A stretch of 64,000 nt of DNA, from positions 62,001-126,000 of the forward strand of contig JADLZK010010191.1 of the NCBI GenBank assembly GCA_015847255.1, in the 5' to 3' direction. Shown one piece after another: positions 45,476 through 55,887 of the stretch. Both the position numbers and the translations under genes were made by a program. The stretch comes from Hyparrhenia diplandra (lineage: Eukaryota; Streptophyta; Magnoliopsida; Poales; Poaceae). Below the pieces are notes generated by a model. It searched no databases. It had not been told where the DNA came from and was given only the letters and a program-made list of their open reading frames with translations. Position 1 is the first letter of the stretch. Each line of letters begins with the position of its first letter.

Positions 45476-48400
45476 CTATTTATGACATAAAAGTCTATCC
45501 TCAAATACCGCTGTTTTTAGTTTCTTGAGGATCTCAATATGTGTTTTCTCAAAGTTACTCAACCACTGCCTTTGTAAATCTTTGGTGGAGTTTGAAACTC
45601 GGTGGCATGCATACATGCATGACAAGCAATGCTTGTCATATTTCACATGCAGCTATGTTGAACATTTAATGACTAACTTAATGTTTGGCTGATTACACAT
45701 TCAATCTCTCTACAGGATGATCTACTCGCTTTGTCCTGTATAGCACATTCTAATGATCTTGGGACAAACTGAGAAAGAATATACAGAAGACATATATACC
45801 CTTCATATCCTTACCAGACAATTCTTCAGCATGGTTAATGGACATTGGTTTATAAATTGCAAGACAATACCTAGCAAATTTTTGCTATTACTTAATGTAA
45901 AATTATATGTTGTCCCTTAAAAATCTCCTTTATTTTGTTTGAGTATGTAAATTTTAAAAAATTGAATGCAAAATCGAGGGGTGTATCTATATAGGATATA
46001 CTATCCAAAGTTAGCTATATTCTGAAATAGGAGTAGATAAATTATAACATTCACTGTGAAGACTAAGCAATACCTTGTTAAACCATTTTTGTCTGTGGAA
46101 AATACCATAGAGTGGCTTCTGCCCATGCCTGGAATGCGAATCGTTCGGTCATGCCTGATAATTAATTAGGAGAACTGCATTAGTTATATCTATTGTTTTC
46201 AAGAGCAAATAGAAATCTTACATGTCATTACAATAAAAGATGCATTGTTGGCCAAGCCTCCCACATTCGCACAAAAAGAAATGCACACAATGCTAAAAAG
46301 ACATGGCTTCTGTTTTTTTATCGATTAGACCAACTATGTACATGTGCCCGAACCAACCACCGGAGCAGCTAGTTTTTTGCGTTTTTGTCGCATGGTATTG
46401 TTTCTTTCAATAAATAAACTAATTTAATACTCTTATATATGCAACTTGTTATTCTAGTTTCTAGGACAATCTTGAAATGTTTTTTGGTTTCAACTCTGAA
46501 TCTCACGACCCTATGGTAGTGATTCTTCTAGTCATCTCTAGAAATAGCTTTTGTTTTGTAAATATCTCTTATTTTTTTTGAGAGAATGGTTCGGAGAACT
46601 TCTACCAATTATGACCCTACTATGTTTGAATCATGGAATGCTTGTGAACCTTTTTTTAAAAAAAAAAAAAAGTGGAGGGAGTACAAGTATGCAGAATCAA
46701 ATATACCTGTAGGTATTGGCATTCCACAAATCAATAGTCACGTCGTCTAAAGTGGCACACCCTTTGTCCTGAAATGCAATGTATCTCAGCAATTTTAGTC
46801 TGGAGGAAAAGAATAACTTGCCCCTCGATACTTAACTTGGTTAATTTCCTAAATTAGGCATAGTTTAGAAAGACATGCATTCATGTCACTGACTTCGTGT
46901 ACCAATTACATGAGTCATTTTATTTATGATGTTGATTGAATGGCACACATATATATGCATAGATGGGGTCTTACAGGCAGGCACACGTCTGGATGATGTT
47001 GAGCAATGCAACCTTATAATTTCAAATGAATTTTGGATATTCATACCTTATTTTCTTTGAAGGTGGAAGTAGCTAACATTGGGTGCTTTGTGTGGCAAGC
47101 TACCTGGTTCATTTTGCGCCCAGTCACCTCAAGTTTATGCACAACTTTTTCAGTCTCCAAAACCCATATCTGATATTTACAAAAACAAAAGTGTGAGAAA
47201 AGAGCATCATTAGAATCATTAGTGCTTGGTAGCATTCTTTTTCACCTTGCAGTAAGATGATGCATTTAGACAAGTAACCATCAAGTGCTGGTTACTTTCA
47301 GTAGGGTAATAGTCGGCACTGGATGATCCCTTCAGTATGGTGATATCTTTACTGGAAAATTCAGTGGTATAGATCTACAAGTTACAGACAGAGAGAAGGC
47401 ATCTTATAACACCGGATTGATATAGATTGACATATATATAAATGACTCTATAGTGATAACCGAATTAGTGGTCTACTAAACATTCAGCAATTAGAACATC
47501 CACAGGTAGAGGTAGGCCTTGCTGGGGTTTATCCCCGAACAAAGACCGCATGAAAGATGATTTACTCATTTATTATTGGAGAGGAAGGGGGGTAACAAAC
47601 CCTTGCTTCGTTTGCATTGGTAACGGCGACAAAAGTGTTTCCATCCGATGGGTTATACTTGAGACCGTGAATGCCAACAGTGCTCCGTTGGATTGTTCGA
47701 GTTCTCTTCCACTCGTCGTCCTTCAAGGACGACCACTGCATGATTCTGGCTTCGGTGGACAAAAGAAGGCACGTCGGATCACCTGGGTGGACAGCCAACG
47801 AGTTGATGGCTTTGCCGTCCTCGTCAGCTTTGAACTTGTAGACCTCGCCTAGCTTAGTGCATTTGTAATTGTACCTGTAGATACATATGTATCCATCTGC
47901 AGTCCCCACTGCCAACCATTCTTTTGAACTAGAAATTTGGCCGAACAAGCCTTGTTTTTGGACTGCACCTCTATCAATTTTTCTGCAAAATCACAAACAA
48001 ATTAAGTTTGAGTGCACCAGTTTCAAATATAATGTTTATTTATTTATTCCGTTAACAACCGTGCGTGGGCTAATTGTGACTAGATACATAATATGACTAG
48101 ATACATAAAAGAATGGATGAACAAAGTCAAAGTGATCGAGATGGATAACTTTTTAAAATCAAATAGATCTAATGGTTAATTATAATAGGAGTTTCTCAAT
48201 AAACAGCTAGATTTATTTGATTAATTAATATGAGAATTTCTAGCATTGGCAAATGGCTAGGCGTGTCTTTTTCTAGAGCTTCGATAAGAATTAACGTGGA
48301 TGCTTTGTTGGTGCCTCTAATAGTAAGATATATGTATGTAGACATATACTGGTACCTTCTTCTGGTAGTCCCAGATGTAAACACACCGTCCATCCATACT

Positions 48401-51400
48401 CACCAACACGACCCTGTGATGCGTACATGCACATATATCAACAAGAGGAAATATATGTCATATATCTTCGCATAAGTAATGTCAGTCTAGCTTCATTGGA
48501 AGTTTTATTTGCAGTTAATAGGTTGTCACATAAATGCACATGGCAATTTTGAAGAAAAAAAAAAGAGAGGATAAAAAAATAAGTTTCATGGTTGATGAAT
48601 CTCTCTCAGTTCGGTTCCAACTCTAGGTGGATCATGAAATTCAATCTCTATATACTGTATGAAAGAAAAGAATGAATCTTTGCAGTAATTAAGAGTAGTA
48701 ATCTCTATATTCTTAGAAACAACACTGTGAAATGTGAATTAAACTCTCCTGTTATATTCTTAGAAACAACACTGTGAAATGTGAATTGAACTCTCCTGTG
48801 AGATGGAATGGCCTTGCCAAATCCATATAAGATTACTCACCATGGCTCTGTGGGGTGCACGTCACTGGATCTCATCGGGATCTCAGTATCGAATATGGTT
48901 GGTACGATCTGGTATATATGAACAGATAAAACAAGTTAATAACTAATGCAAATATAGTTAATTTAATTAGGGAATGGTCGATCAACTACACTCTGCATTC
49001 GCTTCAAAATTTATATAAGGAACACGGAGAAATGATATATACACAGACGAGTCCAAATGAAACACTGCACATATGGCATATATATTGGGTTTTGGCACTC
49101 GGCTTAGGGTGTTCTTTGCCGTGTGCCCGATATCCTACCCTCGGCAAATTATGTAACACTCGGAAAAGGAGCCGATTCCGGTAGTCTCCGGCATATTATG
49201 TATATTGAGTCGTAGTACTAGCTTGCATTATATATTTATACCTGGTCCTCGGAGCTTGTTAGCTGCCAACTGATGGCCGTCACCGTCTCTGTAAACACCT
49301 TACCATGCGATTTTTTGACTAGCTCCTCAAACTTGCCACTTTCTATAGTCACCTTGCCACCGATGGATGCTGACCGCAATTTGTCAACCTCTTTCTTCGT
49401 TTCTATGGCGATCATCCGCACCACAAACTTTGGACTGTCTCCTGAAGGTCGAGGTTCCTGCATCTTCTCTGTTTTCGCAGCAAGAGCCAACGTGGACTTG
49501 GGCTCCACCATTTGTGACCTTGGACAAGTAAATTGCCAATTTCTTGGTGGGTCAATGCAGACGGCAACGTAGGAGTCCGTAGTGTTGGTTAGGGTCATCA
49601 CTGCGCACTCCACAGATTTCTCCAGTGATTCCCAGGTACAGCCGATCAGCAGTGGACGGACTAGCTCGACCGGCTTGCTGCTGGTCTTGTTAGTAGAGAG
49701 AATCTGCAAGTCACAGCAGCAGTATAGTTGTTGCATGCATGCCTGGACTTAACGCGAAAAGTGGTCTTCACATCTATACCTTCTTACTCCCGCTTGTCTT
49801 TCCGCGTCGCTGCCCGTTGCTACCTGCACAAGGTGATAACATGATGGGAGTAACGCCAACAGATACATGTAGCGTTAATTTGGAGGAGCAGAGTAGTAAA
49901 CAACAAATGGTGATTGCAACCTAACCAGGAGTGCATCAAAGAAAGGATGAATTTATGTTGAAAAATATAGAGATGCATCCCTCTTTATTTTTATCCATCT
50001 CTTTAGATATATACCATGAAGATCTGTAATACAATGCACAACTTCGGCCATTTATTGTTCTTTGTTAGTACAGCGAAACTTATGGAGAAAACCCCATATT
50101 GGCATGTAGTGTTTTCATGGAAAACCGCCAAACTTGGCTACATTGGAAAGGTCTTAGTATCATCATGGAAGTTAAAGATGCAGTGTTACTTACCATCTGA
50201 TGAGGTCGCAGGTGACGCCCTGCGATCCGCATCCACGTTCTTTTCTTAGGGCTACGGCTACCTTTTCCCGGGCTACAACATATAATTCAATATTCATGCA
50301 ACGAATCAAATGCCTTATGATTAGCATATGAATTAAATTAAACGAAAATATAGGTGAAGGCTACCAGCTAGTGAATTTTATCGTAGTGTCACATCCTATA
50401 TATACTGTAGTGAAATAGAGATATAGAAACAACTTGTATGGTGAATCGTATATTGTTATAACTAAAGTTTAGCTAGCTAAAATTTCAAAGTAAAACTTTA
50501 CCAACTAAACTATTAGATGTGGTGTTTAGATGCTAATAAATTTTAGCTGCCTTTAACTGGTAAACTTTAGCAAATCTTTTAGCTAGGCTGTTTGGATAGC
50601 TAGGGCCAGCGTTTTGCTGGTGCTTCTATATGGGGTTACTCTCTATCATAATATGTACTCCCTCCGTTCTAAATTATAAGAAATTTTGGCTTTTCTAGAT
50701 ACATTACTCTTGCTATGCATCTAGTTAATTATGCACTATGTCTCAACATAATAAAAAAATATCTAGAAAAGCTAAAATGTTTTTATAATTTGGAATGGAG
50801 GCAGTATATTATATATGTGGATGGATAGACAGGTAGAGGGCCTGACTATTATTCACTAAACTTTAGTAACTAAAATGCCAAGCACCTCCACTAAAGTTTA
50901 CGGACTTTTAGTTAGGAAAAGGTATCTAAAAGTCACTAAAGTGTATATGAGTTAGCTACTTTAGTGACTAAATTACCAAACATCTCTACTAAAGTTTAGA
51001 GGCTGCTAAAATTTAGGAGTAACTGAACTTTAGTGGGGAAACCAAACAGGCCCATAGATAGATAATAAGTTTGTATATTCTTCATATAGATATAGTACTA
51101 GAACACAATCCCTCTGGCAGGACACACCTGAGCATACATAAATAATAATCCACTAAAACACAGAAAACAAAGAGGCTAAAATAACTACTTCAAAGAGGAA
51201 TCTGTGAAGAACTACTCCACCTCAATTACAAATTGCTTTGAATTTTTTATACATCCATTTTGCTATGTATGTAGATATAATATTGTTTTCAGATACGTAG
51301 CAAAATGAATGAATCAAAAAAGTCAAAGTGACTTATAATTTGAAATGGAGAAACTATATATAAACTCAGGCCCAGGACAGAATAATAGGTTGGTTCAGGA

Positions 51401-52296
51401 AAGGGGGATACAAAGTATTTGCTTACTAATTTGCCTTACACTATATGTAAAAAAGAACATCATCCTGGTAGGTGGTACTTTGAACAAAAAATATATCGAT
51501 TCAAGCTCCATACCGTAAACTTGACTGGTTGCAGGTTAAAATTTTGAATTCTTTTTCAATTGATTGGAGTAGTTATCTTACCTTTGAACCTTTTTTTAAT
51601 TGCGTCCCTTTTTGTCGTTATTCTTATTTGTAATTGAGGTGGAGTAGTTCTTCACAGATTCCTTCACCTAAAATGAAATAGGAAGAAATAATTACTCGGT
51701 AGAATGAATGGAGAAAAGAACATAATTTGCTAGACCGCTAGTAGTAGCTAGACCATACCTGTGGTGGCAGATCAGGAAGACCTTCAACTATTTGTTTAGA
51801 AACGCTAGGCAACAATGACCTCATAGAGGCGGCGTCCTTGGCATCAAAAGCCTTAACAAGTTTCTTGTGGTCGGCATGCATTTCGTCCGTCGGTGAGAAG
51901 GTGCACGCCATGGTGGCAAACATCGCTAACACCATGTCCCTCGAGATATCATCCCCAATTTGGCAAGTTTCTGGGCGATGTCGCCGGCCTTGTAGAAACC
52001 CTTCACGTCTTTCTTCGAACGCAGTCTTGGATATCCTTGAGGCTGAGTTTCAGGGTATTCTCTAGACCCTTCAACGGATTACACATCATCTGATGGCCGG
52101 CGTTGTTCACGATGTTGGTCTTGTCCTTGAGCTTCTGCTGCAGAAACTCGACGACGACAGACACGCTGTCGATGTGCTTGAGCAACCTGTCGCGGTCCTT
52201 CCGGTTGTCCTTCATTAAAGCGCAACCGGTCGGCGAACTTTTTCGCCAGTCAAAGATGGTCTTGAGGATATCGAAGATGTTCGACGGATCCACCAT
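45476..52296 (-). CDS. Helical bundle - MSP (VAP-like) - WD40 (beta'-COP-like) protein, 13 exons
   Basis: Exons (minus strand): 52296-51759, 51667-51582, 50244-50194, 49823-49780, 49703-49242, 48908-48841, 48413-48356, 47982-47601, 47374-47246, 47169-47047, 46768-46707, 46154-46074 and 45569-45476, about 725 codons. Start is MVDPSNIFDILKTIF at a GATGG context. Exon 1 is a helical domain resembling the MCA/ARPK or HeLo four-helix bundle (moderate). Exon 5 is a major-sperm-protein domain (AVMTLTNTTDSYVAVCIDPP; PRSQMVEP; FVVRMIAIE). From exon 6, WD40 repeats begin DVHPTEPWVVLVSMDGRCVY as in beta'-COP, continue WLAVGTADGYICIYRY, IWVLETEKVVHKLEV and TIDLWN, and end in a short helical tail. Phases fit at most junctions. 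Apparent one-base indels sit in exon 1 (near 52008 and 51950), exon 2 (A-run near 51595) and the first bases of exon 8. MSP domains usually bind ER-linked FFAT peptides and WD40 propellers bind proteins. A membrane-trafficking or contact-site role is inference. Confidence 0.8.
48150..48328 (-). mobile_element. Helitron 5' terminus in an intron of the MSP-WD40 gene
   Basis: Contains the family motifs AATAGATCTAATGGTTAATT, ATGAGAATTTCTAGCATTGG, AAGAATTAACGTGGA and CTCTAATAGTAAGA followed by T at 48329. It ends 27 bp from the donor of exon 7. No matching hairpin-CTAG end was found on the left, so it is a fragment or a very small deletion derivative. Confidence 0.55.
49085..49200. mobile_element. 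CACTA-like terminal repeat fragment
   Basis: GGCACTCGGCTTAGGGTG, TTTGCCGTGTGCCCG, CTCGGCAAATTATG and ACACTCGGAAAAGG follow one another. GGCACTCGGCAAA-type repeats are typical of CACTA and related MITE ends in grasses. It lies in the intron between exons 5 and 6 of the MSP-WD40 gene. Borders are not resolved. Confidence 0.4.
50656..50806. mobile_element. Stowaway MITE
   Basis: A 147-bp element at 50658-50804 with ends CTCCCTCCGTTCTAAATTAT and ATAATTTGGAATGGAGGCAG, flanked by TA on both sides. This is the standard Stowaway (Tc1/mariner) terminal pattern. It lies in the intron between exons 2 and 3 of the MSP-WD40 gene. Confidence 0.85.
50838..51053. mobile_element. MITE with GGGCCTG termini (hAT-like)
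   Basis: Ends GGGCCTG and CAGGCCC, and inner ends rich in ACTAAAGTTTAG / CTAAACTTTAGT, form imperfect inverted repeats over about 30 bp. Related CTAAAGTTTAG sequence lies at 50.46-50.60 kb and could be part of a larger or second element. No clean target duplication was seen. Confidence 0.5.
51196..51663. repeat. Perfect 38-bp inverted repeat overlapping exon 2
   Basis: AGGAATCTGTGAAGAACTAC and the next 18 bases at 51196-51233 are repeated exactly in inverted orientation at 51626-51663, 392 bp apart. The second arm lies within exon 2 of the MSP-WD40 gene and ends inside the Stowaway-type terminus CTCCACCTCAATTACAAAT, so part of the predicted exon is MITE-derived. Confidence 0.9.
51213..51356. 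mobile_element. Stowaway-like MITE
   Basis: A 140-bp element at 51215-51354, with CTCCACCTCAATTACAAATT at one end and AATTTGAAATGGAG near the other, and TA on both sides. Its left end and host flank are copied in inverted orientation at 51626-51663. Confidence 0.65.
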
Positions 52297-53383
52297 CTTT
52301 GCGAGACTCGGGCAAGTGCAAGTGGTCTGGCCGCAAGATGATCATCATCGATTCGCACGAACATAATTAAATTTTTAAACGCAGGACCGAACCAACCGAT
52401 CGAATCAGATATGCTTCCTTGGAGAAATCAATCAAACATTTAACTTGCTTGCATCATAGTCAATCTTAGGCATAACAATCAATCGACTAAGATTTAGTAA
52501 GTGACTAGAATCGATCTACCATACGAACCCATCGAATTTGCACAAAATCAATCATACTCACAAGAACCTCTCGGAATATATATGCATGCGCAATAATCAA
52601 CGGATGGATTAAGATTGATCCAATAATTGGAGTGATAGTGCACAAAAACAACAAAGACGACCGACCGACCTTTCAGCGAATCGATCGTTCGATCGATCTC
52701 CTCTGATCCTCCAAGCGAATCGATCTGTGTCCTCCTAGGAATCGAGGTTGGCGGCGGTCCTGAAACTGTGTGAGTGTGGCCTGCTTTGTGTGGTGTTCCC
52801 TGCTTGTGGCCAGGGGAGAAGCTAAAATATCCGCAGGTTCCTTCCACTACACTACAACTCCGAGCCAATGAAAATACAGTAATATTTTTAAAAAATCATA
52901 ATTATTGTAAAGTTCCATCCCCACTCTCATTTCTTTCTAACAAGAAACATAGAAAATTTGGGCCTATGTACAGTGATGTAGCTAGGGTCTCGTGCATGGG
53001 CGGTACAAATTTTGCCACCCTCTGCTGCCGGCTAAACTCGTCCGTCTGCAGCTCCATGTGATTCCTTTAGATTTTATTCTCTCCTCCTCGTCCTCTTTGA
53101 CAAAGATGCCGTGCCATGGCCTTGTAGATTTTCGCCTTTTCTTCCTCGAAGATTCGTTCACATTGCCGGAGTGGACGCAAGGAAGAAATTTATTGACTCC
53201 TATAGTGGCCAGAGGGCCCTGCCCGGTGAATCACCATCAGCTGGCTGTACCTCAGATCACGACAATAATATTCTGGTTGAGTTGTTGGAAGGATAGAAAA
53301 CGAAACCAAAGAATAGATGTTTTTTTGTTTGACAAGAGAAATAATAGCTGTTGTACATTAGAAATTTAGAAGAGGGTGAATGA
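52297..53383 (-). promoter_or_regulatory. 5' leader and upstream region of the MSP-WD40 gene
   Basis: About 300-570 bp upstream of the ATG the minus strand is rich in GATCGATTCG-type repeats (GAATCGATCGTTCGATCGAT on the plus strand at 52.68 kb), typical of a GC-balanced plant 5' leader. Beyond about 52.87 kb the sequence becomes AT-rich. No TATA box or known operator can be assigned with confidence. Short open frames at 52.99-53.37 kb are not recognised. Confidence 0.35.
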
Positions 53384-53725
53384 GAGCATCTCCTACAGTT
53401 TTGCAAATAGGGTTTGCATTCTTCAAGTTTGCCAAAAACATAAAAAGTGGTCTCCAACAGTTTTGCAATTTGGATTGGCATTTTAGCCAACTTGGCATAA
53501 ACCAACCTCAACTTGGCAAATATGCCAAGCTAGGAGGGACTTGACAAATCCTCTCCTTGGTTGCATGTTGCATATTCCATTTTGTTTTGTTTTTTTTTTT
53601 TTGTCAAGCTAAATTTGCAAAACTGTTGGAGAACCATAGTTTTTTCACTTGGCATATATTTTTGTGACTTAGCAAATCACAACTTTTGCCAAGTATATTT
53701 TGCAAAACTGTTGGAGATGCTCTAA
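53381..53725. mobile_element. Tourist-like (PIF/Harbinger) MITE
   Basis: A 339-bp element at 53384-53722 with inverted ends GAGCATCTCCTACAGTTTTG and CAAAACTGTTGGAGATGCTC, flanked by TGA and TAA, consistent with a slightly mutated three-base Tourist target duplication. The interior repeats CCAACTTGGCA / TTGCCAAG-type sequence. No coding. Confidence 0.7.
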
Positions 53726-54737
53726 CTGGGCTGATAAAAAAACATAGTGTACAGCCCAACTATATAATCCAATGCATGCATGTCTATTCTAATTTCGCTC
53801 AAAAAAAAAAAATGCATGTCTATTCTAATCGCAAGAAAAGGACCCAAATAAAATTTAGTCGCAAAAATTGATGAAGTAGCTGTTTTTGTGTATATTTGGA
53901 TACTTCGGATAACTTTGTACTTTGGTTTTGGTAACATCAGGTCTTAATACATCGAACGTCCACATCGAGTTTAGTCATATATATATATAGCCAGCCTTTT
54001 CTTCCCACTAACTATTGCTCTGGTCATGTGTCAGCATGCAGGACGTCTGCATGTGGAAATCTATCTATATCTCCGATAAAGACAAATCCTAATATATCTC
54101 AAATAACCCCACTATTTCTCTTACTATGCAAAGTGTCCATATTGGCATCAACTACAACATCCCACTGTCTCTCCAAACATGCCCTTTCACTCTTCTCACC
54201 AGAATGCACACCGGAATTTTTTTGATTCATAAAAATATTTTGTGCCCTCACAAAGAGATGTGTTAGCCGTTGGTAAGCAATGCATGCCTCTTGTACTATA
54301 TTGCACTTGTTAAATATTGAACCCACTTTGAATTTTGCTGACGGTATGGCTAAAATTTTCTTAAATATTAATGCTGGCATTTAGAACTTACACAGTGACA
54401 CTCTTGACCACCCCAGCAGTCTTTGGTCATCGTAAAGAACGAGAAAATTTAGACAGTGCGCGGCGTGCATGGCATCGAGGTCGAGGATGTTGGCGTCAAG
54501 TGACAATGAGGCGTGCAGCCGCATGGATACATGCGCTTCATCACGTGGGACGCATGTGCTACCAGCATAGGTACCAAGGCCCATAGTTGGTTCCGGCAGC
54601 CTAGTGACTTCCGGCTTATCGATCTTTTCATCTGATGCATCTGCCTCCAACTAGTTACCGCCTTGACACCTCCAAACACCAGAGAGAAATGTCATGAATC
54701 CATTGAACTCATATCTGAACCAAGCAAGGGAAGAACC
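53726..54737. other. Spacer upstream of the vestigial NLR head
   Basis: No gene supported. 54.25-54.47 kb repeats GAGATGTGTTAGCCGTTGGTAAG and TCTTTGGTCATCGTAAAGAA, both also found upstream of NLR-C and NLR-D. It ends with the family leader CTGAACCAAGCAAGGGAAGA. Confidence 0.45.
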
Positions 54738-55887
54738 ATGAGTGTGGTGACAGGGGCGCTGGGAAGCCTTGCCCCAAAGCTTCTTCAGCTGCTCCACGAT
54801 GAATAGAATCTCCAGAAGGGCGTGAAGAAGGAGGTGGAGTGGCTCTCTAGGAAGCCTTGCCTCCGCAAGGTCTCGGATGTGCTATGGGACCGTCGGGCCG
54901 ATCAAGGGAGCTCAGCAGTCACCGGCCGCAGGGATCCGGCCGCATGCTGTTGGATTTGGTCTCCCGTTGCCAGATCGAGCCGAATGCTGCCACATATATC
55001 CACTTCATCTGGAGGTGGAGGGAACAGGGAGCATATATATTTGCAAATATCAAGCTGATGGAATGATTAAGCTAAGGGAGGACGGAGCAATTAACCACTC
55101 ACACGGCACAAAATACACTCCCATCGATCCCACTTAGGTTTTGGTGACATAATTAAAAAAAGTTTGAACCCATTGTATCCGCTGTCTAGAGTTTGGTCAT
55201 TGAGATAAATAATATAGGCAACCTTTTCGTTCCACTAGTGCCAAGTGGTCTTGTGTCTGCAAGCAGCACGTCTGAATATGGCTATTGGGATAAATGACAC
55301 AAACGCAGCTAAAAGCTTAACGATGTCATGCGCTCCTACAAGACCATGTGGTTGTTGGCGCCCTTGGTACAATGGATTCAGACTAAAGATGCCAAACTAA
55401 ACTTTGGAGATTTCAATCTCCATGGAAACGCTGTACTATTGTATTATTTGATCCATGGAAATTTTGGGCATGTTTTTTAACTCTTTAATGTTTTTTTACA
55501 TTAAAACATTATTTTACAGCTGTGAATTATATTGGAATTTTTTTTTGTCTCATCAAACATTTTTGAGCCCCGACAGAGAGATGTGTTAGCCGTTGGTAAG
55601 TGATGCACGCCTCTTGTACAAAAGTGCGCGGCGATTCAGAACTAAGACGCTTGACCGATCAGTCTTTGGTCATCGTAAAGAATGATAAAATTTATAAAAA
55701 AGTGCGCGGCGTGCTTTGCATTAAGGTCGAGGATAGTGGACCCATGTGCTACCCCGGCTTCCTGGTTGCTTCCTTGTTAACTCTTCAGCTACTGCATGCC
55801 TCTGAGTAGACGCCTTGCCACTAGCATCAAGGAGAGTACTGCTATGAATCCACAGCACTCAGATCTGAACCAAGCAAGAGGACAACC
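54738..55887 (+). pseudogene. Vestigial NLR head upstream of NLR-D
   Basis: From the ATG at 54738 the translation starts MSVVTGALGSLAPKLLQLLH, as in NLR-A, meets a TAG after HDE, then continues out of frame with KKEVEWLSRK and LRKVSDVLWD before leaving the family near 54.9 kb. Intron, NB-ARC and LRR are missing. The remaining ~1 kb is spacer related to 33.85-34.48 kb and to 25.8 kb, ending with the NLR-D leader CAGATCTGAACCAAGCAAGA. Confidence 0.7.

Noticed and set aside
48075..48105. Two GACTAGATACATAA repeats considered as the 3' CTAG end of the intronic Helitron
   Set aside because: There is no hairpin next to either CTAG and the sequence inside does not resemble the 3' ends of Helitron-1 or Helitron-2.
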